Below the pieces are notes generated by a model that worked only from the letters and a program-made list of their open reading frames with translations, ran no database searches and was not told the DNA's origin. A stretch of DNA of 64,000 bases from an uncultured Ralstonia sp. (lineage in GTDB: Bacteria; Pseudomonadota; Gammaproteobacteria; Burkholderiales; Burkholderiaceae), in the NCBI GenBank assembly GCA_913056305.1, contig CAJXMR010000001.1:62001-126000 (forward strand), written 5' to 3'. A program made the translations under genes and the position numbers. The number at the start of each line of letters is the position of its first letter. Position 1 is the first letter of the stretch. Below are positions 49,629 to 58,531 of the stretch, in pieces.

Positions 49629-51020
49629 TTACAGCTCCAGCTGCTCCAGCACCTTCTCCTTGGTCTCGATGCCGAGGAAGTGGATGGTGGCGGCCGCCAG
49701 GCACGGCACCAGCGCCAGCAGGAAGAACGCGGTGCTCACATTACCGGTGCCGATGGTGCCGCCGATGAGCGAGGGCGCGAAGATGGCCGCGATCTTCAGC
49801 CACGCGCCACCCAGCCCGCAGCCCATGGCGCGGATGTTGGTCGGGTACAGCTCCGGCGTATAGACATAGGCCGTGATGAACCCGCATGCCATCAACCCCA
49901 GCGCCAGCGAGCACAGCGTCGCCACCACGTAGATCGACGCATCGTGCAGCACACCGGCCAGCGCCAGCGACACGCCGCACAGCACGAACGACACCACCAT
50001 CACCGGCTTGCGGCCCACCTTGTCGACCACCAGCGCGCAGATCAGCGAGCCGATCACGCCCAGCACCGAGGCAAACGCCGCCAGGTTCAGCGCCAGTTGC
50101 AGCGGCGCGTGATAGACCGTCTTGTACAGCGTCGGCAGCCACGTCGACAGGCCGTACTGGATGAAACCGCAGGTGGCCCACAACATGGCCACGGCCAGCG
50201 TGCGGCGCAGGTAGACCTTGCCGAACAGATCCGCCATGCCGCGCTTCGGGTGGCGATGCGACATGCGATCGAAGGCCTCGGTATCGCCCAGCGGCGGCAG
50301 CGCGCCCTTCGCACGCCGCTCGAAGCGGGCCTGTGCGGCATCCGCCTCGGCCAGGCGGCCGTTGCTCGCCAGCCAGCGCGGCGACTCAGGCACGGCACTG
50401 CGCAGCACGAAGAACAGCACCAGCGGCACGCCCCCGACGAAGTACATCACCTCCCAGCCGAAGCGCGGCACCAGCCATGCGCCGAGCGCGTTGGAGGCGA
50501 GCAGCCCGATCGGGAACACCACCTCGTAGAACAGCACGAAGCGCCCGCGGCCATGGGCGCGCGTCACCTCGTTGATATACGTGGCCGCCACCGGCAGCTC
50601 ACCGCCCAGGCCGATGCCCTGCACGATGCGCAGCGCCGCAAACACGGCAAAGCTCGGCGCCAGGCCGCACAGCATGCTCATCAGGCCGATGATGCCGGCG
50701 CTCCAGCCGATGGTGCGCACGCGGCCAAAGCGCTCGGCCAGATACGGAAACAGCAGCGCCCCGACCAATTGCCCCACCGAAGGCGCCGCGATCACGAACG
50801 CAATCTGCGCCGGCGTCAACGCCCACTTGGCGATCAGCAGCGGCAGCGTGGTGGCGATGACGATCACGTCAAAGCCGTCGAAGAACGTCGCCAGCCCGAT
50901 CAACAGGCGTGCGCGGACGTGCATGGCGTTGGCCGGCAACCGCTCGATACGGGCGACGATGTTGCCCAGGCTGATGCCGGCGAGGGGCACATCCTTGTCA
51001 ATCAATACACCTGGCTTCAT
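49629..51020 (-). CDS. MFS transporter of the aromatic acid/SV2-like type
   Basis: A 463-residue 12-span major facilitator. The opening ARLLIGLATFFDGFDVIVIA and the loop LAERFGRVRTIGWSAGIIGL are shared with AAHS carriers and related metabolite:H+ symporters. The central loop is hydrophilic (RRAKGALPPLGDTEAFDRMS). AAGGAG sits six bases before the ATG. It ends 3 bp from the convergent LacI gene and follows the porin, so it seems to belong with the aromatic catabolic operon rather than the uronate genes. Confidence 0.82.
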   Translation of the reverse strand: MKPGVLIDKDVPLAGISLGNIVARIERLPANAMHVRARLLIGLATFFDGFDVIVIATTLPLLIAKWALTPAQIAFVIAAPSVGQLVGALLFPYLAERFGRVRTIGWSAGIIGLMSMLCGLAPSFAVFAALRIVQGIGLGGELPVAATYINEVTRAHGRGRFVLFYEVVFPIGLLASNALGAWLVPRFGWEVMYFVGGVPLVLFFVLRSAVPESPRWLASNGRLAEADAAQARFERRAKGALPPLGDTEAFDRMSHRHPKRGMADLFGKVYLRRTLAVAMLWATCGFIQYGLSTWLPTLYKTVYHAPLQLALNLAAFASVLGVIGSLICALVVDKVGRKPVMVVSFVLCGVSLALAGVLHDASIYVVATLCSLALGLMACGFITAYVYTPELYPTNIRAMGCGLGGAWLKIAAIFAPSLIGGTIGTGNVSTAFFLLALVPCLAAATIHFLGIETKEKVLEQLEL

Positions 51021-51093
51021 ACCAAGCTCCTTCCAGGGGGATCTTGCCGCGCCGCCGGACGTCTGCCCAGCGGCGCCGCGTTGGGTCAGAACA

Positions 51094-52197
51094 TCAGAAC
51101 GAGTGGTGCACTCCGGCGCTGATCACCGCCTGGCTGCGCTTGGCCGACACGCCAACCCCGTTGATGGCCGCCAGCTGTGCATCGCCGGACGCACGCTGGA
51201 CCGTGCCCTGCAGGTAGACCTGCGTGCGCTTGGAGAAGCCATACACGTTACCGATGCTGAACTGGTTCCAGCGCGCGCCTTCGTACTTGCTGAAGGTATA
51301 GCCCACGTTGAGCGTGTTGGCGCCGCTGTAGTGCCAGGCCGTGCCGAGGTCCACGTTCTGCATGCGGGTGTTGGCGCCGCCCAGCGTGATGCGGGTCTGC
51401 GTGTACAGCGCGTTGATCTGCAACGGCAGACCGGTGAACTGGTACAGCGTGCCCGCGCCGAACGACTTGACCGTGTTCATCGCCGTCATCACGCCCGGCA
51501 CCAGCGTCGTGCCCAGCGTGTTGGTGATGCCCAGACGGCCAGCCACATCCAGCGGACGATTGTTCGAATCCGTATAGGCCGCTGCTGCACGGAAACCGCC
51601 ATTGCTGTAATACGCACCCAGGCTGTAGCTGCGGTTGGTGGACGGCGAGCCCGGCACGCCGCCAAAGCCGACCATGCCGCCCAGCTGCAGCCCGCCGAAC
51701 ACCGGCGACACATAGCGCACGGCGTTGTCGATCTGGAACTGGTTGGCCAGGTTGTCGAAGTTGCCCGGGTGGAACAGGTAGAAGTTCGTCAGCTGGAAGC
51801 CGTTGCTCAGGCGCCCGAGGTAATCGAACATGAAGTCCGCCTGGTGGCCGAGCTGCACATTGCCAAGACGCTCGTTGGTCAGGCCGACCCACGCGGCGCG
51901 GTTGAACAGCTTGCCGGCCACCACGCTGTTGCCAGTGTTGCCCAGGAAGCCGGATTCAAGCTGGAAGATGGCTTGCGTGCCACCGCCCAGGTCCTCCGTG
52001 CCGCGCAAGCCGAAGCGGTCCGGCTGCATCGTGCCAGGGTCCACGCGGAACGCCGAGCCGCTGCCTGCGGCGCTTTTCAGGCTGTTGATGTAGGCCACGC
52101 CCTGATCGATGCTGCCGTACAGCGTCACGCCGTTGCTCTGCGCGGCGGCCGTGCCAGCCAAGCCCATCGCCGCGACGGCGATCCAAGTTGTCTTCAT
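51094..52197 (-). CDS. Gram-negative trimeric porin (catabolic cluster)
   Basis: A 367-residue porin. The signal peptide is MKTTWIAVAAMGLAGTAAAQ and the mature start SNGVTLYGSIDQGVAYINSL. FGLRGTEDLGGGTQAIFQLE and AAWVGLTNERLGNVQLGHQA are family hallmarks, and the C-terminus is HSF. GGAGG lies nine bases before the ATG. It precedes the MFS gene and has a perfect 18-bp palindrome 75 bp upstream of its start codon, indicating regulated expression. A role in outer-membrane entry of the cluster's substrate is inferred. Confidence 0.92.
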   Translation of the reverse strand: MKTTWIAVAAMGLAGTAAAQSNGVTLYGSIDQGVAYINSLKSAAGSGSAFRVDPGTMQPDRFGLRGTEDLGGGTQAIFQLESGFLGNTGNSVVAGKLFNRAAWVGLTNERLGNVQLGHQADFMFDYLGRLSNGFQLTNFYLFHPGNFDNLANQFQIDNAVRYVSPVFGGLQLGGMVGFGGVPGSPSTNRSYSLGAYYSNGGFRAAAAYTDSNNRPLDVAGRLGITNTLGTTLVPGVMTAMNTVKSFGAGTLYQFTGLPLQINALYTQTRITLGGANTRMQNVDLGTAWHYSGANTLNVGYTFSKYEGARWNQFSIGNVYGFSKRTQVYLQGTVQRASGDAQLAAINGVGVSAKRSQAVISAGVHHSF

Positions 52198-52271
52198 TTG
52201 GTGTTTCCTCCACTGGCCGGGGTGTCAGGCCCCGCCGGTTGTCGCCGCCTTGCGAGGCGGGCTGTTGTTTT

Positions 52272-52289
52272 CGTTTCGTATACGAAACG
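52272..52289. promoter_or_regulatory. Perfect 18-bp palindrome, candidate IclR operator
   Basis: CGTTTCGTATACGAAACG is fully symmetric. It lies in the 149-bp gap between the reductase gene and the porin. Its half-sites recur, apart from one another, at 63902-63930 at the head of the operon (CGTTTCG and ATGAAACG). The only regulator in the cluster is the IclR-family gene, whose family binds such palindromes. Confidence 0.6.
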
Positions 52290-52346
52290 GTGTTTAGCAA
52301 AAGAACTACGGGTAAAAAAAGAGCGCGCGGCTGGTCAGGCCGGCGC

Positions 52347-53303
52347 TTAAAGATCGATCACCAGGCGCTTCCCTTTGCAGCCCGACACGCAGACCATCAT
52401 GGTCTGGTTCGAGGCACGCTCGCTCTTGGAGAGCACGCTGTCGCGGTGTTCGGGTTCACCTTCCAGCACGCGCGTCTCGCACGAGCCGCACACGCCTTCC
52501 TTGCAGCTGTATTCCACCTCCACGCCCACTTCCAGCAGCGCGTCGAGTAGCGACTTGCCGGCCGGCACGCACAGCTCCGAGCCGGTGCGCGCGAGCTTGA
52601 CCGTGTACTCGCCCTCCTGCACCGACTCGACGGCCGCATCGGCGGCAAAGCGTTCGATGTGGACGTTGCTGTAGCCAAGCACCTCGCACGCGGCCTCGAA
52701 GGCGCGCAGCATCGGGCCGGGGCCGCAGCAGTAGAAATGCGTGTCGGCCGGGTGGCCTGCGAGCAGCGTCTTCAGGTCGGGTGGGCCGCCGGCTTCTGCA
52801 TCGAAATGGAAGCGCACCGCATCGCCATGTGCGGCCAGTTCATCGGCGAAGGCCGCTTCGGCAGGCGAGCGCGCGCAGTACAGCATCGAGAACGTCTTGC
52901 CCTGCTCGGCCAGCCGGCGCGCCATGCAGACCATGGGCGTCACGCCAATGCCGCCGGCCACCAGCACCGTGCGCGGCGCGGCCTCATCCAGTTCGAAGTT
53001 GTTGCGCGGGCCGCCGATCTTGAGCGTCGAGCCCACGCGCAGTTGCTCGTGCACGTAGCGCGAGCCACCGCGGCTGTTGCGGTCGAGCAGCACGCCGACC
53101 ACGTAACGGTCACGTACTTCCGGCGCACCGCACAGCGAGTAGCTGCGCACCAGGCCGTTGCCGAGATGCAGGTCGATATGCGCGCCCGGGGCGTACGCGG
53201 GCAGCGTGTTGCCTTCCACATCGCGCAGCTCCACGCACACGATGCCCTGGGCTTCGAAGCGCATGGCGTGCACGCGCAGGGTGAGGGGGGGATTGGTACT
53301 CAT
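52347..53303 (-). CDS. Oxygenase reductase, phthalate dioxygenase reductase/VanB type
   Basis: A 318-residue electron carrier. The flavin-binding barrel has VRSYSLCGAPE, the NAD domain VLVAGGIGVTPMVCMA and FYCCGPGPML, and the C-terminal ferredoxin holds the 2Fe-2S ligands in YSCKEGVCGSCETRVLEG plus a later Cys (VCVSGC). This flavin-NAD-ferredoxin order is the class IA layout used by two-component Rieske oxygenases. GAGAG precedes the ATG at 53303. It would feed the oxygenase encoded at the other end of the operon, an unusual separation of nearly 10 kb. Confidence 0.92.
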   Translation of the reverse strand: MSTNPPLTLRVHAMRFEAQGIVCVELRDVEGNTLPAYAPGAHIDLHLGNGLVRSYSLCGAPEVRDRYVVGVLLDRNSRGGSRYVHEQLRVGSTLKIGGPRNNFELDEAAPRTVLVAGGIGVTPMVCMARRLAEQGKTFSMLYCARSPAEAAFADELAAHGDAVRFHFDAEAGGPPDLKTLLAGHPADTHFYCCGPGPMLRAFEAACEVLGYSNVHIERFAADAAVESVQEGEYTVKLARTGSELCVPAGKSLLDALLEVGVEVEYSCKEGVCGSCETRVLEGEPEHRDSVLSKSERASNQTMMVCVSGCKGKRLVIDL

Positions 53304-53344
53304 GGCACGTCTCTCAACTTCGGTTATTCCCACTGCAAAGCGAC

Positions 53345-53441
53345 GTCAAAACGAAGCGAAGCGGTTCTGGCGGTTCGACGGCGGCGCAGACAGTACAGGC
53401 AGTACGGCAAGCCGCCGTCGGGCCGCCAGAATCGTTTTGAC
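53345..53441. repeat. Long imperfect inverted repeat in the VOC-reductase gap
   Basis: Arms GTCAAAACGA, TTCTGGCGG and CGACGGCGGC (left, 53345-53385) pair with their complements on the right (53411-53441). The stem totals 29 bp with one 10-nt bulge (AGCGAAGCGG, left) and a TT/CC mismatch. The 25-nt loop holds a CAGTAC repeat. On the minus-strand message it lies 6 nt after the VOC stop. It may be a REP-like element, a processing site or an attenuator. Confidence 0.65.
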
Positions 53442-53447
53442 GGCGCT

Positions 53448-54410
53448 TTATCGCTTTTCGGTGAGGAACTTGCCCTCAGCCTTGCCGGCATCCTTCTGGC
53501 GGCGCGTGTTGCCGTCGATGCCGCCTTCGATGGCCCACTCTGCAAACACCGTGGGGCCGGGCTCGAAGTCGCGCGGCTGCCACTCGGCATCGAGCTGGTC
53601 CTCGTCGGCGTAGTACTCGATCAGGCCACCGGCGGGGTTCTTGAAGTACCAGAAGTACGCCGACGAGATCGGGTGACGACCCGGGCCCAGTTGCGTATCC
53701 CAGCCGCAACGCGACACATTCATGCCACCGCCGAACACCTCGTGGATGTCGCGCACCGTGAAGGCGACGTGGTTGAGCCCGCTCTTGGCCTGCGGCAGTT
53801 GCAGCAGAAACAGGTCGTGGTGGCCGCCTTCCGGCTCGCAGCGCAGGAACGCGCCGCGGCCCGGGTAGTGGTCCGACGGCACGAAGCCGAGCTTGTCGAT
53901 GTAGAAGCGCTCGGTGGCCACCACGTCCTTGACGAAGAACACCACGTGGCCGACTTCGATGGGCGTGGCGCGCTCGTAGATAGGGCTGGGCTGGTTGCGG
54001 CGCGGCTTGTCGGTCCACGTGTTCATCGTGGCGCATTGCACGTCGATATCGCGCTTGCGGGTGAGCTGCACGCGCACGGCCAGGCCGTTCGGGTCGGTGC
54101 AGCCGACGCGGCCATCGGCGTTGATGTAGCCGGGCTGGTCGGCCAGCTTGTCGGCCAGGCGATCCAGCACGGCTTGCGAATCCGCGCCCCAGATCACCTC
54201 GCGCAGCGTCGGGCCGGCTTCCATGGCGGGTGGCAGCGTTGCATCGTCGCTGCGCTTGACGCGCACGCGGCAGCCGTTGAGCGTTTCGAACAGCAGGCCG
54301 CCGGCGTCTTCCGATTGCAGCGCGAGGCCCCAATCGAGGAAAAACTGCTTGCAGGCGGCAAGGTCGTCGGCACCGTAGACGATCTCGTCGATGCCTCGAA
54401 TCGTGTTCAT
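53448..54410 (-). CDS. Extradiol ring-cleavage dioxygenase (VOC, type I)
   Basis: A 320-residue protein with two glyoxalase-type domains. The metal triad of type I extradiol dioxygenases is present in the C-terminal domain: His155 (IEVGHVVFFV), His214 (GLNHVAFTV) and Glu265 (GGLIEYYAD). The N-terminal domain has no ligands, as usual for BphC-like enzymes. GGAG stands six bases before the ATG at 54410, which is chosen over 54416. It would open a catechol-type ring by meta cleavage with Fe(II) and O2. The gene lies between the aldehyde dehydrogenase and the long hairpin. Confidence 0.88.
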   Translation of the reverse strand: MNTIRGIDEIVYGADDLAACKQFFLDWGLALQSEDAGGLLFETLNGCRVRVKRSDDATLPPAMEAGPTLREVIWGADSQAVLDRLADKLADQPGYINADGRVGCTDPNGLAVRVQLTRKRDIDVQCATMNTWTDKPRRNQPSPIYERATPIEVGHVVFFVKDVVATERFYIDKLGFVPSDHYPGRGAFLRCEPEGGHHDLFLLQLPQAKSGLNHVAFTVRDIHEVFGGGMNVSRCGWDTQLGPGRHPISSAYFWYFKNPAGGLIEYYADEDQLDAEWQPRDFEPGPTVFAEWAIEGGIDGNTRRQKDAGKAEGKFLTEKR

Positions 54411-54445
54411 CTTCATCTCCTGTGGTCCGGGCGTGTGCTTGTGCT

Positions 54446-55948
54446 TCAGTTGACGTTGGCCCAGGCCAGCGGTTGTTCGTTCAGGCCCCAGTAGAGGCTC
54501 TTCTGCTCCATGTACTGGAGGATGCCCAGGCGGCCCTTCTCGCGGCCCAGGCCGCTGTCGCGCCAGCCGCCGAACGGCGTCGAGATCGAGAACTGCTTGT
54601 ACGTGTTGATCCACACGTTGCCGGCCTGCACCGCGCGGGCGATGCGCCAGGCGCGCTTGTAGTCGCGCGTCCAGATGCCGGCGGCCAGCGCGTAGACGCT
54701 GTCGTTGGCCTGCTCGATCAGTTCGTCTTCGTCCTCGAACGGCATCGCCACCAGCACCGGGCCGAAGATCTCTTCCTGGCAGATGCGATCGCGATTGGTC
54801 AGGCCTTCGATGATGGTGGGTGTGTAGAAGTAGCCCGACTCGCAGCCGGCAATTTCCGGGCGCAGGCCGCCCGTGCGCAGGTGGCCGCCGTCTTCCACGC
54901 CCATCGCCACGTACGATTCGATGGTCTCGCGGTGGCGGTCGGTGATCAGCGGGCCCATCTGCGTCTGCTCATCGGCCGGATTGCCCACGCGCAGGTGCGC
55001 GGCGGCGGCAGCCAGCCGATCCATGAACGGCTCGTACAGCGCGCGCGCCACGAACAGGCGCGAGCCTGCGATGCACGACTCACCCGACGAGCTGAAGATG
55101 CCGTACAGCACGCCGTTGACGGCGTGGTCGAGGTCCGCATCGTCGAACACCATGGTCGGCGACTTGCCGCCCAGCTCCAGCGACACCGGCATCATCTTGT
55201 CCGCCGCGATGTGCGCGATATGGCGGCCGGTGGTCGTGCCGCCCGTGAACGACACGCGGCGCACCAGCGGGTGCTTGGTGATCGCATCGCCGATGATCGA
55301 GCCCTTGCCCGGCAGCACGCTGATCATGCCCTTGGGCACGCCCGCCTCTTCGCAGATCGCAGCCAACTCCAGCGCCATCAGCGGCGTCACCTCGGCGGGC
55401 TTGACGACGACGGCGTTGCCGGCGGCCAGCGCGGGCGCCATCTTCTGCGCTTCGCTGGCAATGGGGGAGTTCCACGGCGTGATGGCGGCCACCACACCCA
55501 TGGGCTCGTGCACGCTCATCGTCAGGCAGTCGCCACGCGCGGGGGTGAGGCTTTCTTCCAGCGTCTCGCACGCGGCGCCGAAGAACTGGAACGTGGCGGC
55601 GGCGCTCGCCACCAGGGCGCGCGTCTCGCTGATTGGCTTGCCGTTGTCCAGGCGCTGGCGCTGGGCCAGGGCTTCGCTGCGCGAGCGGATCAACTCAGCC
55701 ACGCGGTACAACACTGCTGCGCGCTCGTGCGGCTTGCGCTGCGCCCAGCCGCTGGAGAGGAAGGCTCGGTAGGCACCGGCCACGGCCTCTTCCACGTCGG
55801 CCACGCTGGCGGCGTTCAGTTCAGCGACGACCTCGCCCGTGGCGGGGTAGCGCGTGGCATAGCGCTCGCCGGTGCCGAGGCGCCATTCGCCCGCGATGCA
55901 GATCGGCAGCAGTGAGGTTGCGGTTGCGTTCAGGGTGGAGACAGTCAT
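54446..55948 (-). CDS. Aldehyde dehydrogenase (NAD(P)-dependent)
   Basis: A 500-residue ALDH. Seen are PWNSPIASEAQKMAPALAAG, the NAD loop FTGGTTTGRHIA, the catalytic Glu in ELGGKSP and the catalytic Cys in SSGESCIAGSR. The start MTVSTLNATATSLLPICIAG at 55948 is 19 bp after the upstream gene. Related enzymes oxidise muconic semialdehydes after meta cleavage, or other aldehydes. With the extradiol dioxygenase next in line, a ring-cleavage semialdehyde is a likely substrate. Confidence 0.9.
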   Translation of the reverse strand: MTVSTLNATATSLLPICIAGEWRLGTGERYATRYPATGEVVAELNAASVADVEEAVAGAYRAFLSSGWAQRKPHERAAVLYRVAELIRSRSEALAQRQRLDNGKPISETRALVASAAATFQFFGAACETLEESLTPARGDCLTMSVHEPMGVVAAITPWNSPIASEAQKMAPALAAGNAVVVKPAEVTPLMALELAAICEEAGVPKGMISVLPGKGSIIGDAITKHPLVRRVSFTGGTTTGRHIAHIAADKMMPVSLELGGKSPTMVFDDADLDHAVNGVLYGIFSSSGESCIAGSRLFVARALYEPFMDRLAAAAAHLRVGNPADEQTQMGPLITDRHRETIESYVAMGVEDGGHLRTGGLRPEIAGCESGYFYTPTIIEGLTNRDRICQEEIFGPVLVAMPFEDEDELIEQANDSVYALAAGIWTRDYKRAWRIARAVQAGNVWINTYKQFSISTPFGGWRDSGLGREKGRLGILQYMEQKSLYWGLNEQPLAWANVN

Positions 55949-55967
55949 GGCGCGATGGCCTCGCTCA

Positions 55968-56771
55968 TCAAATCGAAACGGCGTGCGCGCGGTTGCCCAG
56001 CGCACGCACCACGCTGAACACCGTCAGCGCGGAAGTCTTGGGATTGGCCGCCAGCGGCTTGCCGCGCATGGTCAGCTCGAAGCCGCCAAAGGCGCCGCGC
56101 GCCTCGACGTGGTGGATGTTCTCGTCGACGGTCGGGTCGGCCAGCAGCTTCACGTGCGTGTGCTCCAGCCCCAGGCCCGCCAGCGACAGCGTGGCCGCCA
56201 CGTTGGCGTTCTTCGGGAACAGGCGCGCGGCCTCGCGGGCGTTGCCCTCGAAGATCACGGTCGGCTCGCGCAGCGCATCGAGATCGAACTGGCCATCGGC
56301 CGGCGTGTCCTTCCAGGCGCGCGGCGGCTTGCGGCCGGTGTAGACGACCGATTCCAGCCCGCCGACGCGCGCTGCCGCCAGCGCATCGATGGCACCGATA
56401 GCGCCCGACAGCAACTGCACCTGCGCATTGCCGCGCCGGGCCGCCGCTTCCAGCCGCTCGGCCACGCCGGGTTCGGACAGCGCGCCCACGGACACCACCA
56501 GGCAGTCGATGCCCTGTTCCAGCGCGGGCAACACGTGCTCTTCCAGCGCGTCATGCCCGGCGCATTCGACCAGCAGGTCGGGGCGTGCATCTGCTGGCAG
56601 GTGCGTCGTCACGCGGGCATTCGGTGCCAGCGGGGCAATCGCCTCGCGCGCCTTGTCCATCGCGTGCTCGGGCACGATCACCGCGTCAAAGCAGACGTCC
56701 GGATCGCTCTTGAGCAGCTCCAGCACGCCCTGCCCGATCGCTCCGCACCCGACCATCGATACATGCAGCAT
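55968..56771 (-). CDS. Aspartate-dehydrogenase-like oxidoreductase
   Basis: A 267-residue NAD(P) enzyme of the L-aspartate dehydrogenase (NadX) family. The Rossmann loop is MVGCGAIGQGVLELL. The family segments FPKNANVAATLSLAGLGLEH and DENIHHVEARGAFGGFELTM are intact, with the family His and acidic residues. AAGGAG lies six bases before the ATG at 56771. In an aromatic degradation operon it probably does not serve NAD synthesis; it may release ammonia from an amino-acid-like intermediate or reduce an imine. That role is inference. Confidence 0.78.
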   Translation of the reverse strand: MLHVSMVGCGAIGQGVLELLKSDPDVCFDAVIVPEHAMDKAREAIAPLAPNARVTTHLPADARPDLLVECAGHDALEEHVLPALEQGIDCLVVSVGALSEPGVAERLEAAARRGNAQVQLLSGAIGAIDALAAARVGGLESVVYTGRKPPRAWKDTPADGQFDLDALREPTVIFEGNAREAARLFPKNANVAATLSLAGLGLEHTHVKLLADPTVDENIHHVEARGAFGGFELTMRGKPLAANPKTSALTVFSVVRALGNRAHAVSI

Positions 56772-56803
56772 GTCCGGCTCCTTGGTTCGATGCTGTTGCA
56801 GGC

Positions 56804-58531
56804 TCACGCCACCACCGTGGTGCGTTCGGCCGCGCGCTCACCCTGGCCTTCCTTGGCCTGCTGGTTGACCGGCGGGCCCGCGAAGGCGGTCTTGAAACTG
56901 CCGATGGAGAGCATGTCGATCTCCAGCAGGAACGGGCCTTCGCCGCCGAGGGCTTCGTTCAGCGCATTACCGACGTCGCCCAGGTCCGACACGCGACGAT
57001 GGCGCAGCTGCAGCGACTGCGACAGCGCGGCGTAGTCCGGCGTGTGCAGCTCGACGTAATGGCGGCGGCCGCCGTATTGCGCGTCCTGGATGTTCTTGAT
57101 GACGCCGTAGCCCTTGTCGTTCATCAGCACGATGACGAGGTTGGCGCGCTCCTGCACGGCGGTGGCCAGCTCACCCAGGTTGAGGATGAAGCCGCCGTCA
57201 CCGGCCAGGCAGAAGGTGGTCTTGCCCGAGGCGGTGGCGGCCGAGCCGATGGCCGCGCCGATGCCCATCGCCAGGCCCTGGCCGATGCCGCCACCCAGCG
57301 CGTGCACGCCGGCGCGCGAATCGAAGATGCGCAGTTGGCGGTTGCCCCAGGTGCTGTTCGACACGGTCACGTCGCGCACCCAGTTGAACTCGCGGCCGAC
57401 GGCGGCTTGCAGTGCTTCCACCAGTTGCGAATACGGGCCTAGGCCATCGACCAGCGATCCGACCGCCTTCTCATGTGCGGCACGCAGGTCGCCCGCGAAC
57501 GTGGCGTCGATCTGCATCTTCTTCTCCAGCCGATCGGCCAGCGCGTCCAACGCCAGGGCCGAATCGCCACAGACGAAGTAGTCGCTGGCGTAGCAGCGGC
57601 CTTCCGACGAGGCGTCCGCATCAATGCGGTACAGCGGGCGCGGCAGCTTCAGTTCGTACTTGAGCGTTTCGTTGCCGCGCAGGCGAGAGCCGACCACGAG
57701 CATCGCATCGCAGGTCTGGTAGAACGCCTCGACCGGCTTGTGCAGGTTGAACGCGCCCAGCGAGCGCGGATCATCTTCGGCCACGATGCCGCGGCCCTGC
57801 GTGCTGGTGACCACGCCAAAGCCCAGGTCCATCAGGCGCTTGACCTGCTTGGCGGCATGGCGGGCACCACCGCCCAGCCACAGCATCGGACGGCGCGCAC
57901 GCGACAGGCGCTCGGCCAGCTCATCCAGCGCGTGGGCCGACGGCACATGCTGCGGCACCAGCAGCGGGCGCAGGTCGTCCGGCATTGGGATCAGCGCGGC
58001 CTGGATGTCGATCGGGATCTCCACGCTCACCGGGCCGGACGGGGCGGTCAGCGCGGTCTGCACGGCCAGCTTCATGGTGCTGATGGCGGTGTCCGCACTG
58101 CGCACACGGAAGGCGGCCTTGGACACGGCCTTGAGCATGGTGAGCTGGTCCGGCGCTTCGTGGATGTAGGCCAGGCTCTGGTCCAGGTACGGGGTTTCGA
58201 TCTGGCCGGTGATGTGCAGCAGCGGCGTGCCGGCGGTCAACGCTTCGACCATGGCGCCGGCAGCGTTGCCGGCGGCCGTGCCGGTGCTGGTCAGGCACAC
58301 GCCCAGGCCGCCCGTGGTGCGGGCATAGGCGTCGGCCATGTTGGTGCCGCCCGCTTCACCGCGCGCCATGATGAAGCGGATCTTGCCGCGCTCGCCCATC
58401 GCATCGAGGATGGGCATGTTGTGGATCGAGATGACGCCGAACGCGGCCTTCACCTCGCAGGCTTCCAGGAAGGCGGCAATCGCGGCGCCGACCGTGACCA
58501 GTTGTTGTTCCTGTTGTTGTCTATTAAGCAT
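56804..58531 (-). CDS. Thiamine diphosphate enzyme of the acetolactate synthase/decarboxylase class
   Basis: A 575-residue ThDP enzyme with the three usual domains. The N-terminal part includes the catalytic-Glu region of the family, with FGVISIHNMPILDAMGERGK and the run GVCLTSTGTAAGNAAGAMVE. The central domain covers about 200-330. The C-terminal part has the cofactor motif GDGGFILNLGELATAVQE to NDKGYGV. Members decarboxylate or carboligate 2-oxo acids. Which one here is unknown. It overlaps the SDR stop by 8 bp and is followed by the aspartate-dehydrogenase-like gene. Confidence 0.85.
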   Translation of the reverse strand: MLNRQQQEQQLVTVGAAIAAFLEACEVKAAFGVISIHNMPILDAMGERGKIRFIMARGEAGGTNMADAYARTTGGLGVCLTSTGTAAGNAAGAMVEALTAGTPLLHITGQIETPYLDQSLAYIHEAPDQLTMLKAVSKAAFRVRSADTAISTMKLAVQTALTAPSGPVSVEIPIDIQAALIPMPDDLRPLLVPQHVPSAHALDELAERLSRARRPMLWLGGGARHAAKQVKRLMDLGFGVVTSTQGRGIVAEDDPRSLGAFNLHKPVEAFYQTCDAMLVVGSRLRGNETLKYELKLPRPLYRIDADASSEGRCYASDYFVCGDSALALDALADRLEKKMQIDATFAGDLRAAHEKAVGSLVDGLGPYSQLVEALQAAVGREFNWVRDVTVSNSTWGNRQLRIFDSRAGVHALGGGIGQGLAMGIGAAIGSAATASGKTTFCLAGDGGFILNLGELATAVQERANLVIVLMNDKGYGVIKNIQDAQYGGRRHYVELHTPDYAALSQSLQLRHRRVSDLGDVGNALNEALGGEGPFLLEIDMLSIGSFKTAFAGPPVNQQAKEGQGERAAERTTVVA

